From positions 1,426,001-1,490,000 of the forward strand of contig NZ_OZ221288.1 in the NCBI RefSeq assembly GCF_965118125.1: a DNA stretch of 64,000 bases, in the 5' to 3' direction. Every line of letters starts with the position of its first letter. Within the stretch, counting starts at the first letter, position 1. Below, in pieces: positions 17,779-25,791 of this stretch. A program made the translations under genes and the position numbers. This stretch comes from Pararobbsia alpina_A (GTDB lineage: Bacteria > Pseudomonadota > Gammaproteobacteria > Burkholderiales > Burkholderiaceae). The notes below the pieces were generated by a model that saw nothing but the letters and a program-made list of their open reading frames with translations, was not told the DNA's origin and did no database searches.

Positions 17779-19071
17779 TTAGCCCGATCCTGTCATGCGC
17801 TGCACATAGATCGGCTCATCGTCCATCGCGCCGCGTGGATTAAAGCCATCGGCCGCCAGCACACCCTCGACCCGGCGCCGCTGCATCGTCATGTTGCCGG
17901 CATCGAAGATCGGCAGCAAAGCGGCGTCGTGAAGATTTCTCGTGAAGCTGTATTGACGTTCAGCGTTATGCGCACCCACGATCTGCATGCACTTGAACAC
18001 GCAGTCGAACATGATCTCGGTGACATTGAGCTTGCACATCGCACCAAGAATTTCCGCGTGGTCCTCGTGCTTGTCCAGATAGTCGGCCGCGCGCCAAGCG
18101 AAATACCGCGCCGATTCGATCTTCGCCGCGACTTCGCCCAACACGTAGCCCACATTGCCGAACTGCGTGATCAGCGGGATCGATCGGCCCGAATATCGCT
18201 TCGACAATCGCAGCGCCACTTCATATGCCGCACGTGCCACCCCGGCTGCTGCAATTGCTGCCACAGGACCGAACCACGCAAAATTCCGATTGATCACGAC
18301 ATCGCCGCGGCTTTCGGTCGCGCGAAGCAAGTTTTCAACGGGGACCTCGGCGTTGTTGAACTCAATCAGCGCGTCGGTCGGCTTTCGGGAAACGCCGTCT
18401 GACGCGAAGCCACAGGTCACGCCTTCCGTACCGCGCTCGACGACGATCGCAGAGAGCCCTCGCATATACCCGATCTCCCGGCCTGTGCGCGCAATCACGA
18501 TCTGCGAATTCGACCCAAGCCCATCCCAACCTGCGCCCGATGACCACTTTTTCCGGCCGTTCAGGACGTAGTGGTCGCCGCGCAGTGTCGCGGTCAATCC
18601 GATGCCGGTGGCCGCTAAAGGATTCTCGGAGATCGTCGTCGCCTGAGGCTCACCGGAAGGTTCGGCGGCCGTCCAGGCTGCGAGATATTGCTCATCCGGA
18701 TCAGAGGTCGCAGCACGCACGAACCGGCGCTTTTGCGCTTCGTCTCCGTACCAGACGATCGGCATGAGTCCGAAGCCGTTGCATAACACGGTGCAGGCAA
18801 AGCCCGGATCAATCGCAGAGATTTCTTCGGTCGCGATCGTGAAATCCAGGCACGACAGGCCTGCACCGCCATAGGCCGACGGCAACATCGCCGTAGCAAT
18901 GCCTTGTCGATAGGCTTCGATATAGGCTGATTTCCGTTTGACGAATGCGCTGATCAGGTCGAGCTCTGAGTCCGCGTCGTGGATCGACGACGCGAGAACG
19001 GACTCGGAGAATGTGCGTGCCTTGACCTGTATCGCCTTCTGGGCGGCAGACATCGTGAAGTCGATTGTCAT
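17779..19071 (-). CDS. Acyl-CoA dehydrogenase-like flavoprotein, paralogue 2
   Basis: The 430-residue paralogue of the downstream gene shares MTIDFTMSAAQKAIQVKART, GIATAMLPSAYGGAGLSCLD, YLAAWTAAEPSG and VLNGRKKWSSGAGWDG. It also has FDAGN (Asp390) instead of the canonical YEGT, so the substitution is shared by both copies. AGGAGG precedes the ATG strongly. The shared residues argue for an ancient duplication and related substrates; the two may form a heteromer. It lies downstream of the SufR-like regulator gene with a 314-bp gap, which is long enough for its own promoter. Confidence 0.9.
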   Translation of the reverse strand: MTIDFTMSAAQKAIQVKARTFSESVLASSIHDADSELDLISAFVKRKSAYIEAYRQGIATAMLPSAYGGAGLSCLDFTIATEEISAIDPGFACTVLCNGFGLMPIVWYGDEAQKRRFVRAATSDPDEQYLAAWTAAEPSGEPQATTISENPLAATGIGLTATLRGDHYVLNGRKKWSSGAGWDGLGSNSQIVIARTGREIGYMRGLSAIVVERGTEGVTCGFASDGVSRKPTDALIEFNNAEVPVENLLRATESRGDVVINRNFAWFGPVAAIAAAGVARAAYEVALRLSKRYSGRSIPLITQFGNVGYVLGEVAAKIESARYFAWRAADYLDKHEDHAEILGAMCKLNVTEIMFDCVFKCMQIVGAHNAERQYSFTRNLHDAALLPIFDAGNMTMQRRRVEGVLAADGFNPRGAMDDEPIYVQRMTGSG

Positions 19072-19385
19072 CTGGAGCCTCCTGAGGGACCGCAGGCAAC
19101 AATGGGTTGCTGTGCGACTCGAAGTGGATCTGTGTCGTCAGCATAGGCAGGGCTTTTAACGCTGCCAATTGTCAAAAGTGTCGAAAGCCGGGACTGTTAC
19201 AAATTAGCGGCCGACGCCCGGAAGACGCGTCAGGACACAGGTATTTCAGGCGCAGAATGCCGGGCAGCCGAAAGATTTTGGACAGAACGGAGCACCGAAC
19301 CTTTCTGGGTCGTGTTCTCGCAAGCATTCACCCAACACGGATCTTGGATCTCGGGTCTCCGGCCGGGGACTGCTTGGGAGCTGCG
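19072..19385. other. Gap between SufR-like regulator and acyl-CoA dehydrogenase gene
   Basis: These 314 bp contain no frame with recognisable protein features. The only clear signal is the AGGAGG ribosome site at the left end. It probably holds the promoter of the dehydrogenase operon. Confidence 0.5.
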
Positions 19386-20027
19386 TCAAGCAAACGGCTT
19401 GAATCGAAACCGGCAGGTATCGCCACCGCGTTGCATGCACGTCAGGTGCTCGACTTCGGTGCCCATCAGCCCCGAGAGGAAGCCGATGTCGAAGCGGCAC
19501 ACTTCCGGGTAATCCTTGGTGAGGTCGTGATACACGCAGTTCGTGCATTCGACGCGGGCGAGCTTCGATCCTTCCGCGGGATCAATCTCCGACGCGCGGA
19601 ACCCCGCCTCGTTCATGATCTTGACGGTTTCGGTGATCCGCTCGGAGCGCGTTTTGCCGACCAATCGCGGTATCAGCGCGGCCGAGGTCTTCATGCCCAG
19701 ATCGAACATATAACGATCGAGTCGCTGAGGACCCAGCTCCTGCCGTAGCGTCGACACGAGCAAGGCCGAAAACCATGAATACTGCTTGGGGAAAAGATTG
19801 GTGCCCTCTTGCGTCAGCACGTAGATCTGAACGGGACGGCCACCGGTTTTGCGCGGAAAACTCTTTTGAATGTAATTCCGGGTTTCCAGAGCAATCAAAT
19901 GCTGATTGACCGCCGTCCTGCTGACGCCCACCGCCGCAATGATTTCATCGACCGTCATGCCGTTCTTGTGTTCAAGAAGCTGGTCCAGAATCCCTTGCCG
20001 GGTGCCGGACATCGGATCGGTAGCCAT
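19386..20027 (-). CDS. SufR-like winged-helix regulator with C-terminal cysteine cluster
   Basis: The 213-residue protein has an ArsR/DeoR-type winged helix (QGILDQLLEHKNGMTVDEII; AAVGVSRTAVNQHLIALETR; FPRKTGGRPVQIYVLTQEGT) and a C-terminal domain with Cys161, Cys164, Cys177, Cys197 and Cys205 (ECTNCVYHDL; PEVCRFDIGFL; LTCMQRGGDTCRF). This arrangement matches the iron-sulphur-cluster regulator SufR family. A cluster-sensing function is inferred from family knowledge. No suf genes are nearby; the downstream genes are acyl-CoA dehydrogenases. Its start is divergent from the DsbG-like gene, with a 311-bp gap. Confidence 0.88.
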   Translation of the reverse strand: MATDPMSGTRQGILDQLLEHKNGMTVDEIIAAVGVSRTAVNQHLIALETRNYIQKSFPRKTGGRPVQIYVLTQEGTNLFPKQYSWFSALLVSTLRQELGPQRLDRYMFDLGMKTSAALIPRLVGKTRSERITETVKIMNEAGFRASEIDPAEGSKLARVECTNCVYHDLTKDYPEVCRFDIGFLSGLMGTEVEHLTCMQRGGDTCRFRFKPFA

Positions 20028-20338
20028 AACGGTGTATGTCGGAATGGAGATCTGCCCAAATCACTCAAGAAGAATACACCTTCGATAGGGCGACGACAGT
20101 CGGGATTCCTGTCGAAAGAGTATCGAGGCATTGCTGCGCAAAGCGGGGTGCATCCGACGGCCCTGTCAGAAGCATGGCGTGGCATGATGGGCTCACAGGG
20201 CGCCCTTCGGTGATCAGCGCTTCGACGTACTCGCCAGTCACTTAATAAAGCAACGAGCGACGCTCGACGCTTGCTCGCGCGGCGCTCAGTCCTGCTACAG
20301 TCCTGCGTGATATTTCCTCGCGCGGAGCTGTAGACAAA
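20028..20338. other. Divergent intergenic region, SufR-like and DsbG-like genes
   Basis: The 311-bp divergent spacer holds no convincing gene. GGAG of the DsbG-like gene lies at its right end. No clear dyad was recognised, so promoters for both genes are assumed, not seen. Confidence 0.45.
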
Positions 20339-20959
20339 ATGAAAGGTTTCAAGGCAGCCATCACAACGACATTGCTGTGCATTTCAACGCTCGGTCCGAC
20401 ACTGGGTCACGCGGCCGATCAACCCGCACCGGCGTACCTGACCGCATCCGCAGCGGCCAAACTCGAAAATGCCTCGACGATTATCGAAGGTGCAACCGGC
20501 GACAAGGTCAAATCGACGATCTATGTGTTTATGGATCCGAACTGCATTTTCTGTCACTACGCGTGGGAAGCGTTCCAGCCCTACGAAGCCGTTGGTCTGC
20601 AAGTGCAATGGATCCCGATGGGCTTTCTGAAGCCCGATTCGCTGGGCAAGGCCGCCGCTCTGGTCGACGCTAAGGACAGCGCTGCACTGTTGCGTGAAAA
20701 CGAAGTGAAGTTCGTCGAATCGACGGAATCGGGCGGCATTCAGCCGGCGAACCCCGTGTCGTTCACCGCGCAATCGAAGCTGACCAAGAATATCCATATC
20801 TTCCAGGACATGGGTTTCGACGGCACGCCGACCATCATCTATAAGACCGCCGACGGACGCTGGGCCGACACGAGCGGCATGCCGTCGCTGAAGTCTTTGC
20901 CCGCGATGCTCAATCTGCCCGAGCAAACCGAAAGCGCGTCGCTCGCGCGTTTCCGCTGA
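20339..20959 (+). CDS. DsbG/DsbC-like periplasmic thiol:disulphide protein
   Basis: A signal peptide (MKGFKAAITTTLLCISTLGP, ending GHA before AD) precedes a thioredoxin fold with a CIFC active site in FMDPNCIFCHYAWEAFQPY and the cis-Pro loop FDGTPTIIYKTADG. It should act in the periplasm on protein disulphides. At 206 residues it is shorter than DsbG (about 248) and has only a short segment before the thioredoxin fold, so the N-terminal dimerisation domain is reduced or absent. GGAG precedes the ATG. It is convergent with the GST gene. Confidence 0.87.
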   Translation: MKGFKAAITTTLLCISTLGPTLGHAADQPAPAYLTASAAAKLENASTIIEGATGDKVKSTIYVFMDPNCIFCHYAWEAFQPYEAVGLQVQWIPMGFLKPDSLGKAAALVDAKDSAALLRENEVKFVESTESGGIQPANPVSFTAQSKLTKNIHIFQDMGFDGTPTIIYKTADGRWADTSGMPSLKSLPAMLNLPEQTESASLARFR

Positions 20960-20998
20960 CACGAAGACAGGGGCGTTATAGCCGAGAGGTTTTGAGTA

Positions 20999-21019
20999 CG
21001 GGTCGCGTCTCGCGACCCG
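20999..21019. terminator. GC-rich hairpin between convergent genes
   Basis: CGGGTCGCG-TCT-CGCGACCCG forms a perfect 9-bp stem with a 3-base loop, centred between the stops of the convergent DsbG-like and GST genes. No long T-run follows on either strand, so it may be a transcription stop that works poorly or an mRNA end-stabilising structure. Confidence 0.4.
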
Positions 21020-21047
21020 CTCATTGCTGCATAACCCCGGCAACCGA

Positions 21048-21692
21048 TTACGCCGGATGCGCGACCGACGCACGTGCGTCGACCCTCTCCTTCCATGCGC
21101 GCAACGCCGAACACTCTGCCGGCACGTCAATCTTTGCGAAGTTTGCGAAGAGCAGGCCCGCCCACACGGTGATGTCGGCCATCGAGAACGCATCGCCCGC
21201 GACATACGGTTGCGTACTCAGCACGCTGTCGAAGTACCGCATGCCGGCGACCGCCCTTTCCCCCTGAAGCTTGCCCCAATCCGCACGCCCAGCCCATTGC
21301 GGCTGCTTGAATTCGCGTAGTGCGTCGCCCAACCCCGGGGTCGCATGATGGAAGTAGACCCCGATCGCATCGATCAGCTCGGACTCAGCTCGCTTTTGCA
21401 TCATGTGAATCACGCCCTTGTCTCGCGCCGTCTTCCCCGTGAGGATGGGGTTGCCATCAAGATTGTCGAGGTACTCGGTAATCGCCGTGCATTCGGCGAT
21501 GCGAGTGCCATCGTCAAGCTCGAGCACCGGCACGGTCCCTGTCGGGTTGATTTTCAGAAACGCGGCTTGCTTGTGTTCGGCAGCCGGCAAGTCAACTTTG
21601 ACGAACTCCACGCTCGAAGCAAGCTGCTTCTCCGCCAGCACGATGCGGATACGCAGCGGATTCGGGAATCCCGGAATGTCATAGATCTTCAT
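21048..21692 (-). CDS. Glutathione S-transferase family protein
   Basis: The 214-residue protein has the N-terminal thioredoxin-like GST domain (MKIYDIPGFPNPLRIRIVLA; KINPTGTVPVLELDDGTRIA, with the cis-Pro; ECTAITEYLDN, the glutathione-binding ESxAI-like segment) and a C-terminal helical domain ending WKERVDARASVAHPA. It likely conjugates or reduces small electrophiles with glutathione in the cytoplasm. It is divergent from the TetR gene at 21827, and the intervening region carries three operator-like boxes, which suggests that the TetR protein represses both genes. Confidence 0.93.
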   Translation of the reverse strand: MKIYDIPGFPNPLRIRIVLAEKQLASSVEFVKVDLPAAEHKQAAFLKINPTGTVPVLELDDGTRIAECTAITEYLDNLDGNPILTGKTARDKGVIHMMQKRAESELIDAIGVYFHHATPGLGDALREFKQPQWAGRADWGKLQGERAVAGMRYFDSVLSTQPYVAGDAFSMADITVWAGLLFANFAKIDVPAECSALRAWKERVDARASVAHPA

Positions 21693-21717
21693 CTCTAGCC
21701 CTCGTTCGATAGGTTAC

Positions 21718-21735
21718 TTACCAACCGCTAAGTAA
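21718..21735 (+). promoter_or_regulatory. Operator-like box 1 near the GST start
   Basis: TTACCAACCGCTAAGTAA matches box 2 at 14 of 18 positions. It starts 26 bp upstream of the GST ATG, where it could block the GST promoter. Confidence 0.55.
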
Positions 21736-21778
21736 GCGAGTTCGAATCCTAGAGGCTGCCGCGCCGCCGTGTCAACGC

Positions 21779-21796
21779 TTACTTATCGATAAGTAA
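21779..21796 (+). promoter_or_regulatory. Operator-like box 2, core of a perfect 22-bp palindrome
   Basis: TTACTTATCGATAAGTAA is a perfect palindrome and extends to 22 bp (21777-21798). It is the best-formed of the three boxes and lies in the middle of the GST/TetR divergent region. Confidence 0.75.
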
Positions 21797-21798
21797 GC

Positions 21799-21816
21799 TT
21801 ACCTACCGAGTGGTAA
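21799..21816 (+). promoter_or_regulatory. Operator-like box 3 before the TetR start
   Basis: TTACCTACCGAGTGGTAA matches box 2 at 13 of 18 positions and starts exactly 20 bp after it, so both lie on the same helix face. It ends 10 bp before the TetR ATG at 21827, overlapping the ribosome-binding region, as expected for autorepression. Confidence 0.65.
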
Positions 21817-21826
21817 GTGATCTGCT

Positions 21827-22405
21827 ATGATCGCGCGCATGGATACTCTCGACACAAAGGGCCGGATACTTGCGGTGGCGCGCCGCATGGTGCAGGCCCA
21901 CGGGTACAATGCGCTCAGCATTCGTGAGGTGGCAACCGAGGTCGGCATCAAGGGGCCTGCGGTGCACCATCACTATCCGACCAAGGGCGACCTTGGCGCA
22001 GCGCTCGCGCGGCAATACAGCGACGACGCGCAGACCTATCTCGATGGCTTGCTGGAACGGCAGAAGAGCGAGCGCACGCAGTTCGATGACTACATCAAGA
22101 TTTTTCGGGCCGCACTCGAGAACGACAACCGTATGTGCCTGAGCGGCATACTGGCGGCCGAACACCACGATCTGCCGGACGCGGTCAAAGTCGAGGTCGA
22201 ACGATTTATGGATATCAACGTCGAGTGGCTCACTCGCTTGCTGTCGCTCGACGCTGAGAGAAAAGACAAGAAGGCCAACAAAGCTCGCGCCATGGCGATC
22301 TTCGCTGCAGTCGAAGGTGCGCAACTCATCGCGCGTGGAAGGGCCGATATCCGGATCTTCGACGAGACGCTGCGTGCTTATCGGACCAACGGGTTGATTC
22401 CCTGA
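21827..22405 (+). CDS. TetR/AcrR-family transcriptional repressor
   Basis: The 192-residue protein has the N-terminal TetR helix-turn-helix (ILAVARRMVQAHGYNALSIR; EVATEVGIKGPAVHHHYPTK; GDLGAALARQY) and a C-terminal ligand-binding helical domain. A second ATG at 21839 is equally possible. The gene is divergent from the GST gene, and three boxes of one 18-bp pattern lie between them. The simplest reading is a repressor of itself and of the GST, released by an electrophile or drug. The ligand is unknown. Confidence 0.93.
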   Translation: MIARMDTLDTKGRILAVARRMVQAHGYNALSIREVATEVGIKGPAVHHHYPTKGDLGAALARQYSDDAQTYLDGLLERQKSERTQFDDYIKIFRAALENDNRMCLSGILAAEHHDLPDAVKVEVERFMDINVEWLTRLLSLDAERKDKKANKARAMAIFAAVEGAQLIARGRADIRIFDETLRAYRTNGLIP

Positions 22406-22542
22406 TTGGGACGCGATGTAGGAGAGCGCGCACGAAAACGCGTCAATGCGAAAGTACTGCGAAAGTTCAACGCCAGTAAGGCTGCCGACTGCGTCTGGCT
22501 GCATTGAAACCCATGCAGCCGGCGGTTAGCGTCGTAGGAGTA

Positions 22543-22932
22543 TCAGCGATTCCACGCGGCGTTTTGCAAGACAATCCTGTAGCCGTCCGGATCCTCAAAC
22601 GTCCGACCCGATACGTCCCAATACGGATTGAACGACGTGACAGACCGAAACCCATTGTGGGTGAAGCGGTCACATGTTGATTGCCATACCTGTTGATCAG
22701 GAAGGTAAAAGACCAACAAGTCCTCGCTGGTTGGAGTTGGCACCACCGGAAGTTCGCCGCAATACGTGAACTCGAAGTGATAGGCCGCGCCCGCACTCCC
22801 GAGCATCACACCGTCGAATCCCTCGTGGTTCTCGAATCTCGCCAGCACGGCGAGCTCAAGCGCGGCGGAATACATACGCTCAGCACGAGCGAGATCACTA
22901 ACAGGACGAGCGATTCTGAGTTGTGTCTGCAT
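22543..22932 (-). CDS. VOC (glyoxalase/bleomycin-resistance) family protein
   Basis: A 129-residue single-domain VOC protein: QLRIARPVSDLARAERMYSA at the N terminus, AYHFEFTYCGELP in the middle, and YWDVSGRTFEDPDGYRIVLQ at the C terminus, which contains the family's EDPDGY strand. Such proteins act as small metal-dependent lyases, isomerases or drug-binding proteins, but the substrate cannot be told. It is convergent with the TetR gene. On its upstream side there is a gene graveyard, and the gene itself looks intact. Confidence 0.88.
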   Translation of the reverse strand: MQTQLRIARPVSDLARAERMYSAALELAVLARFENHEGFDGVMLGSAGAAYHFEFTYCGELPVVPTPTSEDLLVFYLPDQQVWQSTCDRFTHNGFRSVTSFNPYWDVSGRTFEDPDGYRIVLQNAAWNR

Positions 22933-23099
22933 GATGGGGCAGTGACGAGATGTTTTTTAAAGGCGTTCAATCTGCTCTGTAATTTGACCGCGTGACATTG
23001 TCGCCTAAGTGTCCCGTCAATCTCGCGAACCGGCCCTTCGCGCCTCGCTTCTACACCGAGGCTTTCACATCGACTCGCGCTGTGCGCAATCCTTGACTT
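22933..23099. other. Intergenic, start of degenerate region
   Basis: No gene was recognised. The region from 22933 to about 23975 carries only disrupted coding remnants, described separately. The remainder of this stretch shows no protein features in either strand. Confidence 0.4.
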
Positions 23100-23376
23100 C
23101 GTCCAGACGCGTGCAGAGATTAAACCACGGCAATTGTGCAGCGGGCTGCTGCACAATTCAGCGGCAATCCGATCCAGTTGCAACAGGTGCTTCTGCAATG
23201 ATTGCCAGTAGACCTCGATTGCCCTCCGAGAGAACCTTCGAGAAGCTCTCGATCGATTGAAACCATACTTTCGGATCGTTTGGCGACGGCTTGACCTGCC
23301 CACTGGCAATGGCGATCGTCCAAGCCTTGAATTGCGCCGGAGACATGATGCCTGCCTTCAATGTCTTCTTGATCAT
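23100..23376 (-). pseudogene. Frameshifted small DNA-binding protein gene (HVO_A0114-like)
   Basis: The intact frame from ATG 23376 to a stop at 23158 encodes 72 residues: MIKKTLKAGIMSPAQFKAWT, then IAIASGQVKPSPNDPKVWFQ and SIESFSKVLSEGNRGLLAII. This matches the N-terminal half of the HVO_A0114-type helix-turn-helix family (PKxWFxSxESxxxVLSxxNRxLL). After IIAE the expected helix continues in a shifted frame as KHLLQLDRIAAELCSSPLHN, so a single indel near 23200 has split the gene. Family members are often partners of small toxin-like genes, but none is seen here. The extent is approximate. Confidence 0.6.
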
Positions 23377-23414
23377 TGCTCACCCCGGATTTTCAGAAAC
23401 GTCTTAACGTCTTT

Positions 23415-23737
23415 CTAGAATTCTGTGACCAGCGCGCTGGCGCTGGAGTCGTCGTAGAACAGTACCTGCGCTCCGGCGTGAACATGATCGAACCGAAGCT
23501 CGCCGTCAGGATGCCCACGCTTTCGGCGCGCACATCCTGACTGAAGCCTTGTTCCTCGTCTTGACCATTTCGATCGTATCGACGATGTCGAGGCCCTCGA
23601 TGACCTTGCCGAACGCGCAACAACCCCAGCGTTGCAGCGTCAAGGATCGGAACAAAGAATTGGTTATTTGCGGGCTCGTTGCGAGCAGGCAAACGCGCTG
23701 CCGCGATTGTCAGTCTCGTGCAGTCTGCCAAGGTCAA
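23415..23737 (-). pseudogene. Decayed cyclophilin (PpiB-like) gene remnant
   Basis: The minus strand reads TIAAARLPARNEPANNQFFV in one frame and FGKVIEGLDIVDTIEMVKTR in another. Both are conserved cyclophilin blocks (TIAMARTxxPxSAxxQFF and FGKVxEGxDVVDxI), in the right order and close together, so at least one frameshift and an internal deletion have occurred. The N-terminal part of the enzyme is missing. The tail ends VTEF at 23415 and was not recognised. The gene cannot make an active peptidyl-prolyl isomerase. Confidence 0.7.
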
Positions 23738-23975
23738 TGGCTCGCGGCTACCTCAACCTCTCGTGCCAGTCAGTCTGCCAAACACGATGCCCTATTTGGC
23801 GCAAATGACATCAACGCCGTCGCGTATTCCCGTATCCATCATCCGAGCCCATCGCTAGACTCAAACGCATCTCGGGTCGCGAACGCAACCCCGTTACGAG
23901 GATTGCCGATCGTCGAACCGCAGTCGCCTTGAACTTGAATACTGGGCGTATGCCTCTCCTACTTAGGTAAATGTG

Positions 23976-24854
23976 ATGAGCAAAAAAGTACTTGTCTCCG
24001 GTGCAACGGGTGCCACGGGGCTGGCCACAGTCCGCGAATCGATTGCGCTCGGACTTGATGTCCGCGCAATGGTACGCGCCAAGGATGCGCGTTCCGAGGC
24101 TCTGGAGAAGCTCGGTGCCGAAGTGGTCATCGGTGATTATTTCGATATCGACAGCATCTGTGCCGCCACGCAAGGGGTGGAGGCTGCGTACTACTGCTAC
24201 CCCGTCGCGCCCGGCCTACTTAACGCGACGGTAAATTTCGCACAGGCGGCCAGGGAAACGGGCATGAAGGCTGTGCTCTATCTGTCGCAGCGCTCAATAA
24301 ACCGCAATTCGACAAGCCACTTGTGCCGCGATGGCTACATTGCCGAGCAAGTCCTGAACTGGTCGCGACTGCCGGTGATCCATCTGCGTCCGACCATGTT
24401 CCTCGACTGGCTCCTCTACCCGACGCAATTGCGGCACTTGCGGCAGGGCATCCTGAGCATGCCGGTAGGTAAAGGTCGGCATTCGCCAATCGCTTCCAGT
24501 GATCAAGGCAGGGCAATCGCCGCGCTCCTCAAAGATCCTGAAGAGCATATCGGTACATCCATTGATCTTTCCGGGCCAGTCGAGATGGACCACGAGCAGA
24601 TCGCCGCCGAACTATCGAAGGCGCTTGGGCGCAAGATTGTGTTCCAGGATGCTTCGCTTGACGAATACTGCACCGCCGCCGAGAACGCAGGTATGCCGCC
24701 GTATCTCGTCAATCATTTTCGCGGCGGTCTCCTCGACTATCGCAATGGCCATATGAGTGGTGCGGACAACAACATCGAGAAACTCACCGGCCGCCGCCCG
24801 ATGACCGTCGGTGAATTTGCTCGCGCTCACGCCGACCTGCTGAATGGCAACTAA
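23976..24854 (+). CDS. NmrA-like NAD(P)-binding reductase (atypical SDR)
   Basis: The 292-residue protein starts with a Rossmann motif (MSKKVLVSGATGATGLATVR) and continues VRAMVRAKDARSEALEKLGA, GVEAAYYCYPVAPGLL and LRPTMFLDWLLYPTQL, typical of NmrA-like and isoflavone-reductase-like atypical SDRs. Such proteins either reduce small molecules with NADPH or sense NAD(P) redox. Catalytic residues were not assigned. GTG 23973 and ATG 23976 are adjacent; the ATG is used. It stands between decayed remnants on both sides but is itself open and well conserved in pattern, so it is probably functional. Confidence 0.87.
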   Translation: MSKKVLVSGATGATGLATVRESIALGLDVRAMVRAKDARSEALEKLGAEVVIGDYFDIDSICAATQGVEAAYYCYPVAPGLLNATVNFAQAARETGMKAVLYLSQRSINRNSTSHLCRDGYIAEQVLNWSRLPVIHLRPTMFLDWLLYPTQLRHLRQGILSMPVGKGRHSPIASSDQGRAIAALLKDPEEHIGTSIDLSGPVEMDHEQIAAELSKALGRKIVFQDASLDEYCTAAENAGMPPYLVNHFRGGLLDYRNGHMSGADNNIEKLTGRRPMTVGEFARAHADLLNGN

Positions 24855-24866
24855 ATCACTGTTTAG

Positions 24867-24983
24867 GCGCGGCGCGAACGCGAGGCTCGACTACTGACGG
24901 GCGAGGCGATTGCAGGAATGATCGCTCACGAAGTCAGGCAAGCGCCCCCGCTCTCGCTGCGTCTCCGCATTGACTCCGAGTAG
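24867..24983 (+). pseudogene. Histidine-kinase H-box fragment
   Basis: A short open stretch reads REREARLLTGEAIAGMIAHE then VRQAPP. This matches the HisKA dimerisation block (EREARLLxxEAIAAxIAHEVRQPL) of hybrid or GAF-type sensor kinases. A stop (TAG, 24864-24866) precedes it and another (24981-24983) follows shortly after the H-box, where the rest of the kinase should be. Only this piece of the kinase remains. Confidence 0.6.
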
Positions 24984-25069
24984 AGCTCGATTGCGCTCTC
25001 CTGCAGGCTGCACTCGCGAACTAGGTGGCATCGGTCGAGCTGCGTTGAAATGACCGTCTGCCTGACCGC

Positions 25070-25567
25070 TCACCGAACCAACAGCGAAATCACGAGAGTG
25101 AGTCCGTTGCGTATGGCGTGCACAGCACACGTGACCGCAAACGGGCGACCGTTCCGTGCGTCCTCTATATCGAAGACCAGAGCGAATACCAGACCCGCCG
25201 CCACGCCGAACACGACGTAAGCGCCGCTGTAGTTGTGTGCCAGTCCAAAGGCGAGCGCGGAAACGCAGATCGCAACGCGGGTGTCGCAACCTAACCGACC
25301 AAGCAATCGAAGACATCCCCATTGAATAACGGCGGTCTCGATGAGGGGCGCGGCAATACAGCCAAGCAGCACCATTTTGAGCGCATCATGCCGCCCCCAA
25401 GCTGGACCACCGAGGGGCTCCACGGTGTTCGACAGCATCGAGTAAATGGCCGACGGCAATACAGCCAAGTATGTGCAGATTAGCGCGAGTGCTATGAGTT
25501 TTGACGTGGGAAGTTCGTATAACCAAACTCCAACCTTCTTCGCTTGAAATTCGAGTCTTTCCGCCAT
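25070..25567 (-). CDS. CPBP-family (Rce1-like) membrane protein with degenerate motif 1
   Basis: A membrane protein of 165 residues with about four spans: KLIALALICTYLAVLPSAIY, KMVLLGCIAAPLIETAVIQW, AFGLAHNYSGAYVVFGVAAG and CAVHAIRNGLTLVISLLV. The CPBP/ABI protease family has motifs EExxxR, FxxxH and HxxxN; here motif 1 reads IETAVIQ, so the second Glu and the Arg are lost, while FGLAH and HAIRNG are present. It is either a divergent protease or a non-catalytic relative. The ATG at 25567 is chosen; an upstream GTG (25594) is possible. No immunity or bacteriocin gene is adjacent. Confidence 0.75.
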   Translation of the reverse strand: MAERLEFQAKKVGVWLYELPTSKLIALALICTYLAVLPSAIYSMLSNTVEPLGGPAWGRHDALKMVLLGCIAAPLIETAVIQWGCLRLLGRLGCDTRVAICVSALAFGLAHNYSGAYVVFGVAAGLVFALVFDIEDARNGRPFAVTCAVHAIRNGLTLVISLLVR

Positions 25568-25791
25568 AGGCAATCTATTCGTAATCGAACGCACTACGCG
25601 ATGGTATACGACCGTTCAGCCGCATTGCCGAGCGTCACAAACAAATCCTTTCTACCCGCACGGCCGTCGATTGTTGCGTTAGGCCGGAGCGGGTTAAAGA
25701 TTTACTCCAGCACGCCGATAAGCTAAAAGAAAACTCGGAAAGCATTTTAAAACCTCTGCCTCCCGCACCATTCCAACAAAGAAACCAACCA

